From Euryarchaeota archaeon UBA33 (lineage in GTDB: Archaea > Thermoplasmatota > E2 > DHVEG-1), in assembly GCA_002506745.1 (NCBI GenBank), contig DAYE01000093.1, positions 253 to 7,267 on the forward strand: DNA of 7,015 bases, in the 5' to 3' direction. Shown one piece after another: positions 1-4,525 of the stretch. The position numbers and the translations under genes are program-made. The notes beneath the pieces were generated by a model that was given only the letters and a program-made list of their open reading frames with translations, ran no database searches and had not been told where the DNA came from. Within the stretch, counting starts at the first letter, position 1. Each line of letters starts with the position of its first letter.

Positions 1-266
1 AATGTATTATAGCGAGAAACAGCTTCAAAAAACTGACCAGCAATTTCTTTGCTTTCAGGACGATCATAAGGAAAAACTGTGGTCTCCCCCACCTCTTTTA
101 TAACCAAATTACGATTATCGCTCGTCGCGCCATGTTTCGTTTGAGGCATATAAAAATCTACTTTCACACCCTTATTACAAAGACTTCGCGTAAGTCCATA
201 ACAATGGGTACCTAAACCGCCTACCGTAAACGGTGGGTATTCCCAGCCAATCATTGCTACTTTCAT
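1..266 (-). CDS. Glycosyltransferase, GT4/GT5 glycogen/starch-synthase-like, N-terminal part
   Basis: Partial gene: 88 codons from the ATG at 264-266, continuing past the left edge. The N-terminus reads MKVAMIGWEYPPFTVGGLGT, followed by HCYGLTRSLCNKGVKVDFYM. This is the first Rossmann strand, the glycine-rich VGGLGT loop (equivalent of the KxGGL nucleotide-sugar-binding motif of GT5 glycogen synthases), the first helix and the second strand (VDFYMP) of the GT-B N-domain. Such enzymes move a sugar from an NDP-sugar to a glucan or other acceptor in the cytoplasm; the acceptor cannot be told from this fragment. The start is supported by GTGATC (273-278 on the minus strand), which matches the archaeal anti-Shine-Dalgarno sequence six bases before the ATG. 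The C-terminal donor-binding domain lies outside the window. I am confident of the fold and enzyme class, not of the exact substrate. Confidence 0.85.
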   Translation of the reverse strand, partial: MKVAMIGWEYPPFTVGGLGTHCYGLTRSLCNKGVKVDFYMPQTKHGATSDNRNLVIKEVGETTVFPYDRPESKEIAGQFFEAVSRYNT

Positions 267-310
267 GTCTCTGATCACTCTCTTGATGTTCCTTATTTGA
301 AGGTAGCAAT

Positions 311-421
311 TCACTTCTCAAATCTTGTTGTGTAATAATCTTCGTTAAATGTGTGATATCGTTTTCGAAAATTTCTATTACTCTCGTTCTCAACGTTTGA
401 AAATTCTCTATCCATAATCAT
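311..421 (-). CDS. Possible 36-aa small ORF upstream of the glycosyltransferase
   Basis: This short ORF starts at ATG 419-421, preceded after five bases by GGTGA (427-431), a good archaeal Shine-Dalgarno match. It begins MIMDREFSNVENESNRNF, is rich in Asn, Arg, Glu and Tyr, and has no membrane segment or recognisable motif. It ends 44 bases before the glycosyltransferase start on the same strand, so it could be a leader peptide or a small cotranscribed gene. A second frame is also open here (TTG start near 393, running into the glycosyltransferase gene), so the coding case rests mainly on the ribosome binding site. It may well be chance in AT-rich DNA. Confidence 0.27.
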   Translation of the reverse strand: MIMDREFSNVENESNRNFRKRYHTFNEDYYTTRFEK

Positions 422-500
422 TGATTTCACCAATCCTTTCTGAAATTAATCGGATAACGGCGGTAAGCTCTAGCGAGTATATATCATTGTGTAGATAGAC

Positions 501-509
501 ATATAAGTA
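501..509 (+). promoter_or_regulatory. Candidate TATA box for the RHH/zinc-knuckle gene pair
   Basis: ATATAAGTA lies about 50 bases before the preferred ATG at 557. Transcription would be expected about 26 bases downstream, near 530, giving a short leader, or an almost leaderless message if the upstream ATG at 539 is used. A second TATA-like stretch (TATATAT, around 478-484) lies further upstream, so the choice is uncertain. Confidence 0.35.
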
Positions 510-556
510 TGTAAAATTATTACATGTTTGTGTAAAATATGGAAAAAAGGATACGA

Positions 557-697
557 ATGAACATCTCTTTAACCAAGCAAGAAAACGTACTAATCAAAAA
601 ACTCGCGAAGAATGAAGAGCGACCCTATAGCAGACAAATAGTGTATATGACGAATTTCTACGTAGAGAATAATAAACTAAAATGGAGAATGAAGTGA
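557..697 (+). CDS. Ribbon-helix-helix (Arc/CopG-like) small DNA-binding protein, 46 aa
   Basis: The predicted protein has a short N-terminal beta strand (MNISLT, residues 1-6), a first helix (about 7-21, KQENVLIKKLAKNEE), a turn with Pro23 and a second helix (about 24-41, YSRQIVYMTNFYVENNKL). This order, size and hydrophobic spacing match ribbon-helix-helix repressors, which dimerise and place the paired strands in the DNA major groove. The second helix lacks the most typical SxxE/I pattern, so this is a fold-level prediction. The ATG at 557 has AAAGG (546-550) six bases upstream; an in-frame ATG at 539 would add MEKRIR. The next gene starts six bases after the stop, so the two probably share a transcript. 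It could regulate its own operon, like many small RHH proteins of viruses, plasmids and toxin-antitoxin loci. Confidence 0.6.
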   Translation: MNISLTKQENVLIKKLAKNEERPYSRQIVYMTNFYVENNKLKWRMK

Positions 698-703
698 AAT
701 AGA

Positions 704-865
704 ATGAAATATATTTTTAATCGATGTGCTAAAATTTTTCAAGGGGATGACGTAACCATTCATTATACGACAGGTGGCAATGGCTTAGAAATTGTTGCTT
801 TTTGTCCTTCGTGTTTAGAGAAATATCTGGAGAAAACAAAAGGAGATATCACAGCAACTTATTGA
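704..865 (+). CDS. Small zinc-ribbon-derived protein with incomplete first knuckle, 53 aa
   Basis: The protein starts MKYIFNRCAKIFQGDDVT and carries an intact CPSC knuckle at Cys34-Cys37 (AFCPSCLEKYLE). Only Cys8 remains of an N-terminal knuckle: position 5, where a partner Cys would sit, is Phe (codon TTT, 716-718). The 46-aa zinc ribbon at 1435 has Cys at exactly positions 5, 8, 34 and 37, so the two seem to share one layout. With three Cys it might still bind zinc using His20 or by dimerising, or it may have lost zinc. The gene lies six bases after the RHH gene, and GAAGTGA (691-697), overlapping the RHH stop codon, can serve as its ribosome binding site. Function unknown; a role beside the RHH protein is inferred only from position. 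Confidence 0.62.
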   Translation: MKYIFNRCAKIFQGDDVTIHYTTGGNGLEIVAFCPSCLEKYLEKTKGDITATY

Positions 866-957
866 TTATATTATACCTGTAAATTAACGATGGATTCAGG
901 GCTTGTACGCATTATCTCAACATTGCTGATGCTCGAGTACCCGCTTCAAGGGGGAAC

Positions 958-1176
958 TCATGTTTTGTGGTAATGATTGACAAGATCATTATTTCCTTTC
1001 TTTCGCCCTTTATCGCGATATCTCCAACCATAACCTGGGTATCTCATTTCATTAAAACCTTTTACAAATTCGTCAAACTCTTTTGGACTTTGGAAACAGA
1101 TTGTTCTTATTACGCCCCCTGTTTTTTCATCGAATAACTCAATTACTTTTTGATTCAACGTTCTAAACCGAGTCAT
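958..1176 (-). CDS. Small hypothetical protein, 72 aa
   Basis: I do not recognise this protein. It begins MTRFRTLNQKVIELFDEKTG, has a central segment (about residues 21-45) that looks like beta strand then helix (VIRTICFQSPKEFDEFVKGF), and a very basic, Gly/Tyr-rich tail (YPGYGWRYRDKGRKKGNN). The tail suggests nucleic-acid contact, which is only an inference. There is no membrane segment and a single Cys. AAAGGAT lies about nine bases before the ATG, inside the upstream zinc-finger ORF. That ORF ends with TAA directly against this ATG in the same reading frame, so the two are either translationally coupled or the halves of a protein split by one stop codon. It converges on the plus-strand pair ending at 865. 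Confidence 0.6.
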   Translation of the reverse strand: MTRFRTLNQKVIELFDEKTGGVIRTICFQSPKEFDEFVKGFNEMRYPGYGWRYRDKGRKKGNNDLVNHYHKT

Positions 1177-1269
1177 TTAGGCATATCCTTTATTGTGCGC
1201 TTTTGTATAGTGTATATGCAGCGCCCTTTTTGTTTTAAAGGATTTACCACAATGTTCACATTTTAGCAT
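1177..1269 (-). CDS. Single C2H2 zinc-finger microprotein, 30 aa
   Basis: The short ORF encodes MLKCEHCGKSFKTKRALHIH followed by YTKAHNKGYA. It fits the classical finger pattern at every position: Cys4-x2-Cys7, x3, Phe11, x5, Leu17, x2, His20, x4, His25. This spacing folds as a beta-beta-alpha finger around one Zn2+ and usually binds DNA or RNA. The ATG at 1267-1269 is the first possible start, because an in-frame TAA lies two codons upstream; AAGG(T) and GGTGG upstream give ribosome-binding potential. Single C2H2 fingers are uncommon in cellular prokaryotic genes but are known from archaeal viruses and plasmids. The stop abuts the ATG of the 72-aa gene in frame, so this may be the N-terminal finger of one roughly 102-residue protein interrupted by TAA. 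Confidence 0.68.
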   Translation of the reverse strand: MLKCEHCGKSFKTKRALHIHYTKAHNKGYA

Positions 1270-1313
1270 ACCTTATACCGCCACCTTATTATTTTGTAGC
1301 TTTTACTTCCTTA

Positions 1314-1325
1314 AAAACATATCTT
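1314..1325. repeat. 12-base direct repeat, copy 1 (AAAACATATCTT)
   Basis: AAAACATATCTT occurs here and again at 1604-1615, on either side of the zinc-ribbon gene, each followed at a different distance by ATCAAGTT (near 1344 and 1620). Read on the minus strand, this copy (AAGATATGTTTT) sits about 45 bases before the C2H2 ORF and could be its TATA region. In such AT-rich DNA a 12-base match may be coincidence. Confidence 0.4.
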
Positions 1326-1361
1326 TAGAACCATCGTTTGTTGATCAAGTTTCAATTACTG

Positions 1362-1387
1362 ATAACTTCCATTAAAGGATAAGTTAT
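1362..1387. promoter_or_regulatory. Inverted repeat overlapping the zinc-ribbon gene promoter
   Basis: ATAACTT (1362-1368) and AAGTTAT (1381-1387) form perfect seven-base arms around a 12-base spacer, with CC/GG just inside. The right arm runs into TTATTATAAG (1384-1393), a fair TATA box for the gene starting at 1435: the predicted start of transcription near 1415 precedes the ribosome binding site at 1421. A dimeric regulator bound here would block TBP, so this is a candidate operator, possibly for the nearby RHH protein or for the zinc ribbon itself. Confidence 0.4.
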
Positions 1388-1420
1388 TATAAGAATAAGA
1401 AATAACAAAACTATATTGTA

Positions 1421-1428
1421 AGGGAGGT
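1421..1428 (+). promoter_or_regulatory. Strong Shine-Dalgarno site (AGGGAGGT)
   Basis: AGGGAGGT lies six bases before ATG 1435. It contains GGAGGT, a full match to the anti-Shine-Dalgarno end of 16S rRNA, and is the strongest site seen in the small-gene block. It is the main reason to accept this 46-codon ORF as a gene. Confidence 0.7.
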
Positions 1429-1434
1429 AACAAA

Positions 1435-1575
1435 ATGACATGGCATTGTAATAGTTGTAAAAGAAATTTTTTAAGGGATATAAACACAGAGCGGACAAAA
1501 GATATAATTGATGGTAAACCAAAGATATTGTTTTGTCCATATTGTAATTCAGATAAAATTGAATATCTCGAATAA
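1435..1575 (+). CDS. Zinc-ribbon protein, 46 aa
   Basis: The protein has two CxxC knuckles, Cys5-Cys8 (HCNSCKRNF) and Cys34-Cys37 (LFCPYCNSDKIEYLE), 25 residues apart. This is the layout of a minimal zinc ribbon binding one Zn2+. Such ribbons act as nucleic-acid or protein-docking modules, and nothing else in the sequence narrows the role. The start is fixed by the excellent ribosome binding site at 1421-1428. The Cys positions are identical to those of the 53-aa protein at 704 (apart from that protein's missing Cys5), suggesting related or convergent ribbons. The gene stands alone: the C2H2 gene diverges from it on the left, and an oligo-T stretch follows its stop. Regulation may involve the inverted repeat at 1362-1387. 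Confidence 0.75.
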   Translation: MTWHCNSCKRNFLRDINTERTKDIIDGKPKILFCPYCNSDKIEYLE

Positions 1576-1580
1576 TCACT

Positions 1581-1596
1581 TGATTTTTTATTTTTC
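1581..1596 (+). terminator. Oligo-T terminator after the zinc-ribbon gene
   Basis: TGATTTTTTATTTTTC starts six bases after the TAA at 1573-1575. Runs of T on the coding strand are the usual archaeal intrinsic termination signal, and no stable stem is needed. Confidence 0.5.
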
Positions 1597-1603
1597 ATTC
1601 TTT

Positions 1604-1615
1604 AAAACATATCTT
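1604..1615. repeat. 12-base direct repeat, copy 2 (AAAACATATCTT)
   Basis: Second copy of the 12-base sequence at 1314-1325. It lies in the 220-base gap (1576-1795) between the zinc-ribbon gene and the metalloprotease gene. That gap otherwise holds an oligo-T end, a TATA box near its right end and no ORF I would support. Confidence 0.4.
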
Positions 1616-1771
1616 GAATATCAAGTTGTTATGCGAATCAAATAACAATCCGGATGATCTACCATTTTATAGGTCCTATTTCCAACTTAACCTTAGAGTA
1701 GCAATAGGTTCTGTTTTTTTCTAAAATGGGATACCAGAGTTCCTTTAATCCTATTAATATTGTCACGCAAA

Positions 1772-1780
1772 TTATAAATA
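1772..1780 (+). promoter_or_regulatory. TATA box for the metalloprotease gene
   Basis: TTATAAATA matches the archaeal TATA consensus well. Transcription would start about 26 bases from its centre, near 1798-1803. That is at or just after the ATG at 1796 and before the in-frame GTG at 1814, so the promoter position favours the GTG as the real start or else a leaderless message. Confidence 0.5.
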
Positions 1781-1795
1781 AATACATTAAATTGC

Positions 1796-3706
1796 ATGTA
1801 TGGGAGTATTGAGGTGATTACCGTTAAAAAAAATGGTCGGCTTATTCTTGTTGTTATGGTGATATTGGTTCTTGTATTTGCAGGAGCCGTTGTGTACTTC
1901 GTTTTTATGAAATTGGGGGAAAAACAGGTAGCTGTAGAAGAAACCAAAATGATTTATGATACTCGTATCAGTCCTGATATTATTCAAGGCTTGACTGTTG
2001 AGGTGTTACGAATCCGTAATCGTGGTCTTATGGATAAGATGCTGACGGTGGGGACGAGTTGGAAGCAGACTCCGAGTTTTTATTGGATCATTGATGTGGA
2101 CGGGAAGGTTGCTGATAGTCTTGGATATGTCGGATTGGGCTCGAGTGGGACGTTTGACACATGGGATAACCTGGGTCTGGAGACGAAGCAGAACTATTAC
2201 ATTGGTGAGGAGCATGAGACATCTGATATCAGCATCTCTCTTATGGAGCAGGTGAAAACCGGCTTGTTCGGTCGGAAGACGACGAGTGTTGAGAAAGAAA
2301 CGATTCGGTTGGTGTATGATTTTCGTACAGGTCGTTGGTCTGGGGATGATACTATGATGGATTCTGACGGCTATGGTCATTATCTTGGTGAATATTATGA
2401 GGTGTGGTTTAACGTGTATCAATCTGATTTTGATCATGATGGCATCCCGTATTGGACTGAGGTTAATGTGCTAGGAACAGATTCGACGGTCGATGATAGC
2501 GAGCTTGATCCTGATGCAGATGGGATCCCAACCAGCTGGGAGTGGAAATGGGGCTATGATCCCTGGGCGTGGGATGACCATAGGATCCTTGACCCTGATG
2601 TTGATGGACTTGATAATATCGAGGAGTATCAGATGCGGAAGTATTTCGCCAATCCTTTTCAGCCAGATATCTATATTGAAACTGATGGGATGAATAGAAA
2701 AAATTGGGGGGATATTGATCATGTGTTCTGGAAAGAGTCCCAACAGATGGTTATCGAGCGTTTAGCGCAGCATGGTATGTGGGTATATATCGATGATGGG
2801 TGGAATGACGGTCCGGTGAACGGAGGTGGTGAAATGCTGCCGTTCATTGAAGAAATCGATGATGTGGTGGGTGGGCAGATAAAGGCTTTTTATGATCATA
2901 ATTTTGCTGATGCGCGAAAAGGCATCTTCCGATATGTGGTGATTGCGAATAAACTCGGATGGATTTCTCCACCAAGTTACAATTCTTTTGATACGATTAA
3001 TGTCGGTACTAACGTTCGTCAGGCAAGGAGATTATATGTAGCATTAACCCCTCGTTACCATCGAGTCGTGTTAGCGAAAAAGATTTTACATGAACTAGGA
3101 CATTCCATAGGTTTACTACCTTCGGAGTACCCTGGAGTCGATATCATGACTCCTGTTGGCCTTCGCTATCCAAACATGCCGGCGAAAGAGTACGAACAAT
3201 ATCTGAATGATTATCATAGCATCATGAATTATCAATGGATGTGGAAGGATAGAAAACTCTTCGATTACTCGACTGGTTCGAATGGAGCCCCCTATGATCA
3301 GGCTGATTGGGATCACATTTATGTGCCGACGTTCCAGACTGACGCGGTCAGTTATGAAGAATCTGTGGATGAATCATTTGAGGATTTTGAAATCGTCAAT
3401 GACTACCAAGGCGTGCAGCTCAAGGGATGGATCTATAATGAGAACCTGACAAACGAGTATTTTGGGGAACTCACCAGGCTTGTCTATGTGAAAAACACCA
3501 ATTGTAGCATGAGGGTCTATGTGAAAACGCAGAACGGATCGCATGACCTCCAGGACGTCAGAGTGTATGCGATGCCGAATGTAAGCCCAACCCATACCGT
3601 ATGGTCGTTGGTCGCTCAAGGGACGCTCGCCCCTACTAGAGAGCTCATCATTTACTCGTTACAAAAACGTATTGATGATGTACTGAAAAATATCGAACAA
3701 ACCTAG
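1796..3706 (+). CDS. Membrane-anchored TSP3-repeat zinc metalloprotease (metzincin-like), 636 aa
   Basis: Predicted extracytoplasmic protease. Residues 16-38 form one hydrophobic helix after a basic start (VKKNGR), giving a signal anchor with the body outside. Residues about 45-205 are an unrecognised beta-rich domain. Three acidic Ca2+ loops of bacterial thrombospondin-type-3 style follow: DFDHDGIPYWTE (211-222), DPDADGIPTSWE (238-249) and DPDVDGLDNIEE (266-277). The catalytic domain starts near 285 and holds HELGHSIG (432-439), with zinc ligands His432 and His436 and base Glu433, and a Met-turn SIMNY (475-479). The usual metzincin third ligand site (442) is Pro; Asp449 or His474 may replace it. 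The C-terminal 120 residues are a separate beta-rich domain. In-frame GTG 1814 has GGGAG (1802-1806) seven bases upstream and fits the TATA box, so the protein may be six residues shorter. It is not obviously in an operon. Confidence 0.85.
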   Translation: MYGSIEVITVKKNGRLILVVMVILVLVFAGAVVYFVFMKLGEKQVAVEETKMIYDTRISPDIIQGLTVEVLRIRNRGLMDKMLTVGTSWKQTPSFYWIIDVDGKVADSLGYVGLGSSGTFDTWDNLGLETKQNYYIGEEHETSDISISLMEQVKTGLFGRKTTSVEKETIRLVYDFRTGRWSGDDTMMDSDGYGHYLGEYYEVWFNVYQSDFDHDGIPYWTEVNVLGTDSTVDDSELDPDADGIPTSWEWKWGYDPWAWDDHRILDPDVDGLDNIEEYQMRKYFANPFQPDIYIETDGMNRKNWGDIDHVFWKESQQMVIERLAQHGMWVYIDDGWNDGPVNGGGEMLPFIEEIDDVVGGQIKAFYDHNFADARKGIFRYVVIANKLGWISPPSYNSFDTINVGTNVRQARRLYVALTPRYHRVVLAKKILHELGHSIGLLPSEYPGVDIMTPVGLRYPNMPAKEYEQYLNDYHSIMNYQWMWKDRKLFDYSTGSNGAPYDQADWDHIYVPTFQTDAVSYEESVDESFEDFEIVNDYQGVQLKGWIYNENLTNEYFGELTRLVYVKNTNCSMRVYVKTQNGSHDLQDVRVYAMPNVSPTHTVWSLVAQGTLAPTRELIIYSLQKRIDDVLKNIEQT

Positions 3707-3716
3707 TTTTTGTGCG

Positions 3717-3761
3717 AAAAAAAAAAGAATTGGAAACAATGCGACTTCATTTGTTTTTTTT
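3717..3761 (+). terminator. A10/T8 terminator region after the metalloprotease gene
   Basis: A run of ten A (3717-3726) is followed by a run of eight T (3754-3761), starting 10 bases after the stop codon. The T run on the coding strand is a typical archaeal terminator; the A and T runs could also pair as a weak stem. Confidence 0.5.
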
Positions 3762-3775
3762 CATATGTAAGATCT

Positions 3776-3829
3776 TGATATTACTTGTAAATAAAGAATA
3801 ATGTAATTTTTATGATATTAGTAAATAAA
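3776..3829. repeat. Imperfect direct repeat TGATATTA(CTT)GTAAATAAA
   Basis: TGATATTACTTGTAAATAAA (3776-3795) recurs as TGATATTAGTAAATAAA (3813-3829), identical but for a three-base CTT insertion. The pair lies in the 210-base gap (3707-3916) between the metalloprotease gene and the small membrane-protein gene, upstream of the latter's TATA box. It may be a binding-site pair or a small duplication; no coding ORF is credible here. Confidence 0.45.
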
Positions 3830-3875
3830 ACATCCCTCGGAAATAGTGGTTTGTCCAATTTTCTCCTCATAACTA

Positions 3876-3884
3876 TTATATATT
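3876..3884 (+). promoter_or_regulatory. TATA box for the 68-aa membrane protein gene
   Basis: TTATATATT is a near-consensus archaeal TATA box. Its centre is about 26 bases before a predicted transcription start near 3906, which leaves a leader of about 11 bases before the TTG start at 3917. Confidence 0.55.
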
Positions 3885-3916
3885 CTTATGACCATTTTTA
3901 GTACAGGGCAGAGAGA

Positions 3917-4123
3917 TTGAGTGATTTTGTCGTCGGCTTTGTCATTGGCATCCCTATCGGCACAGCAATAGGAATCGCTATTGAAATCGCAATAGACATA
4001 CAACAGAAACCATGGTCGGAGCTTACCGACGAAGAAAAAAAGATACGGAAAAATGCTCTTTTTGTAGGAACCATGAGCCTAATCATAGGGGTCATTGTTT
4101 TTTTAATGCTATTACTAAGTTGA
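3917..4123 (+). CDS. Small two-helix membrane protein with glycine zipper, 68 aa
   Basis: Two predicted membrane helices (residues 4-28 and about 48-67) flank a charged loop (KPWSELTDEEKKIRKN, 31-46). The first helix has Gly at 7, 11, 15 and 19 and then acidic Glu23 and Asp27, a strict four-residue spacing that puts all six on one helix face. Such glycine zippers drive tight helix packing or oligomerisation in membranes. The second helix is plainly hydrophobic (MSLIIGVIVFLMLLLS). The only possible start is TTG 3917: an in-frame TAG lies at 3899 and no ATG follows soon. The preceding ribosome site (AGAGAGA) is weak, and the TATA box at 3876 implies a short leader. It stands alone with its own promoter and oligo-T end. 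I know of no assigned function; oligomeric membrane assembly is an inference. Confidence 0.65.
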   Translation: MSDFVVGFVIGIPIGTAIGIAIEIAIDIQQKPWSELTDEEKKIRKNALFVGTMSLIIGVIVFLMLLLS

Positions 4124-4135
4124 ATGATATAAAAA

Positions 4136-4142
4136 TTTTTTT
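4136..4142 (+). terminator. Oligo-T terminator after the 68-aa gene
   Basis: AAAAATTTTTTT ends in seven T (4136-4142), 13 bases after the stop codon at 4121-4123. It fits an archaeal oligo-T terminator and separates this gene from the one at 4217. Confidence 0.45.
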
Positions 4143-4216
4143 CCGTTCTGATACCAAAATCCTAAAAACAAGAGTTTAAAAAAGAATAAAAAATTACGAT
4201 TCTGAACACAATCGGG

Positions 4217-4230
4217 ATGGGAAGTCCCAT
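4217..4230. promoter_or_regulatory. Perfect inverted repeat at the start codons of the 102-aa gene
   Basis: ATGGGA-AG-TCCCAT is a perfect six-base inverted repeat with a two-base centre. It covers the first possible ATG (4217), the purine-rich GGGAAG that could serve ATG 4229, and the first bases of that second ATG. It could be a protein-binding palindrome or simply chance; a two-base loop is too tight for a full hairpin in RNA, though a shorter stem could form. Confidence 0.4.
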
Positions 4231-4525
4231 GAAAGAAATACCTGAAGAAGTACAAAATACCTTGGAAAAATGCTTTAACGACTTTCATGCGACCACCGAG
4301 GAACCCAAGAGTGTTATTAGGGACAGCACCGGGCAGTTCATAGTTGTAGGAAAACTAAAAAACCCCACCTATCGTCATGGCAGCAGCGCCGATGTTGTGA
4401 CGGCTCGGATTGTTTTTTTGACCGCTGGATTTGATGTCAAGGAATCACGTATTGACCTTACCAAAGAGGTTTTTGAAAAATACAAGCAATGCTGCGAAGA
4501 TGTTCTAAAACGATGGGACCTTTAG
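4217..4525 (+). CDS. Hypothetical soluble alpha/beta protein, 102 aa
   Basis: I do not recognise this protein. It begins with an amphipathic helix (residues about 6-24, KEIPEEVQNTLEKCFNDFH), continues with beta strands around FIVVGKL (41-47) and VVTARIVFLTAGF (60-72), and ends with a helix (about 80-98, LTKEVFEKYKQCCEDVLKRW). There is no signal peptide or membrane helix, so it is probably cytoplasmic. Either ATG 4217 or ATG 4229 may be used: the second gives MKEIPEE and has GGGAAG five bases upstream, whereas the first has little space for a ribosome site. Its last 68 bases overlap, tail to tail, the end of the propeller gene on the other strand. Three Cys (19, 92, 93) show no zinc-site pattern. 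Confidence 0.62.
   Translation: MGSPMKEIPEEVQNTLEKCFNDFHATTEEPKSVIRDSTGQFIVVGKLKNPTYRHGSSADVVTARIVFLTAGFDVKESRIDLTKEVFEKYKQCCEDVLKRWDL

Noticed and set aside
175..393. 72-codon minus-strand ORF with a TTG start
   Set aside because: Its second half lies out of frame inside the glycosyltransferase N-terminus, whose conserved motifs are clear; no ribosome site or protein-like pattern supports it.
895..960. GC-richer patch with a tRNA-arm-like look (GTACCCGCTTCAAGGGGG)
   Set aside because: I could not fold a cloverleaf or find a matching acceptor stem on either strand; it lies between two convergent small genes.
1352..1598. Two minus-strand hydrophobic ORFs of 75 and 80 codons
   Set aside because: They lie antisense to the zinc-ribbon gene, which has a strong ribosome site and two CxxC knuckles; their Leu/Tyr-rich content is what antisense AT-rich DNA gives.
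1693..1987. Two minus-strand ORFs across the metalloprotease gene start
   Set aside because: They run antisense to the signal-anchor coding region and its promoter and have Thr/Asn/Phe-rich shadow composition.
2006..2437. 143-codon minus-strand ORF inside the metalloprotease gene
   Set aside because: Antisense to clearly coding sequence, with His/Thr/Ile-rich content of a shadow frame and no start signals.
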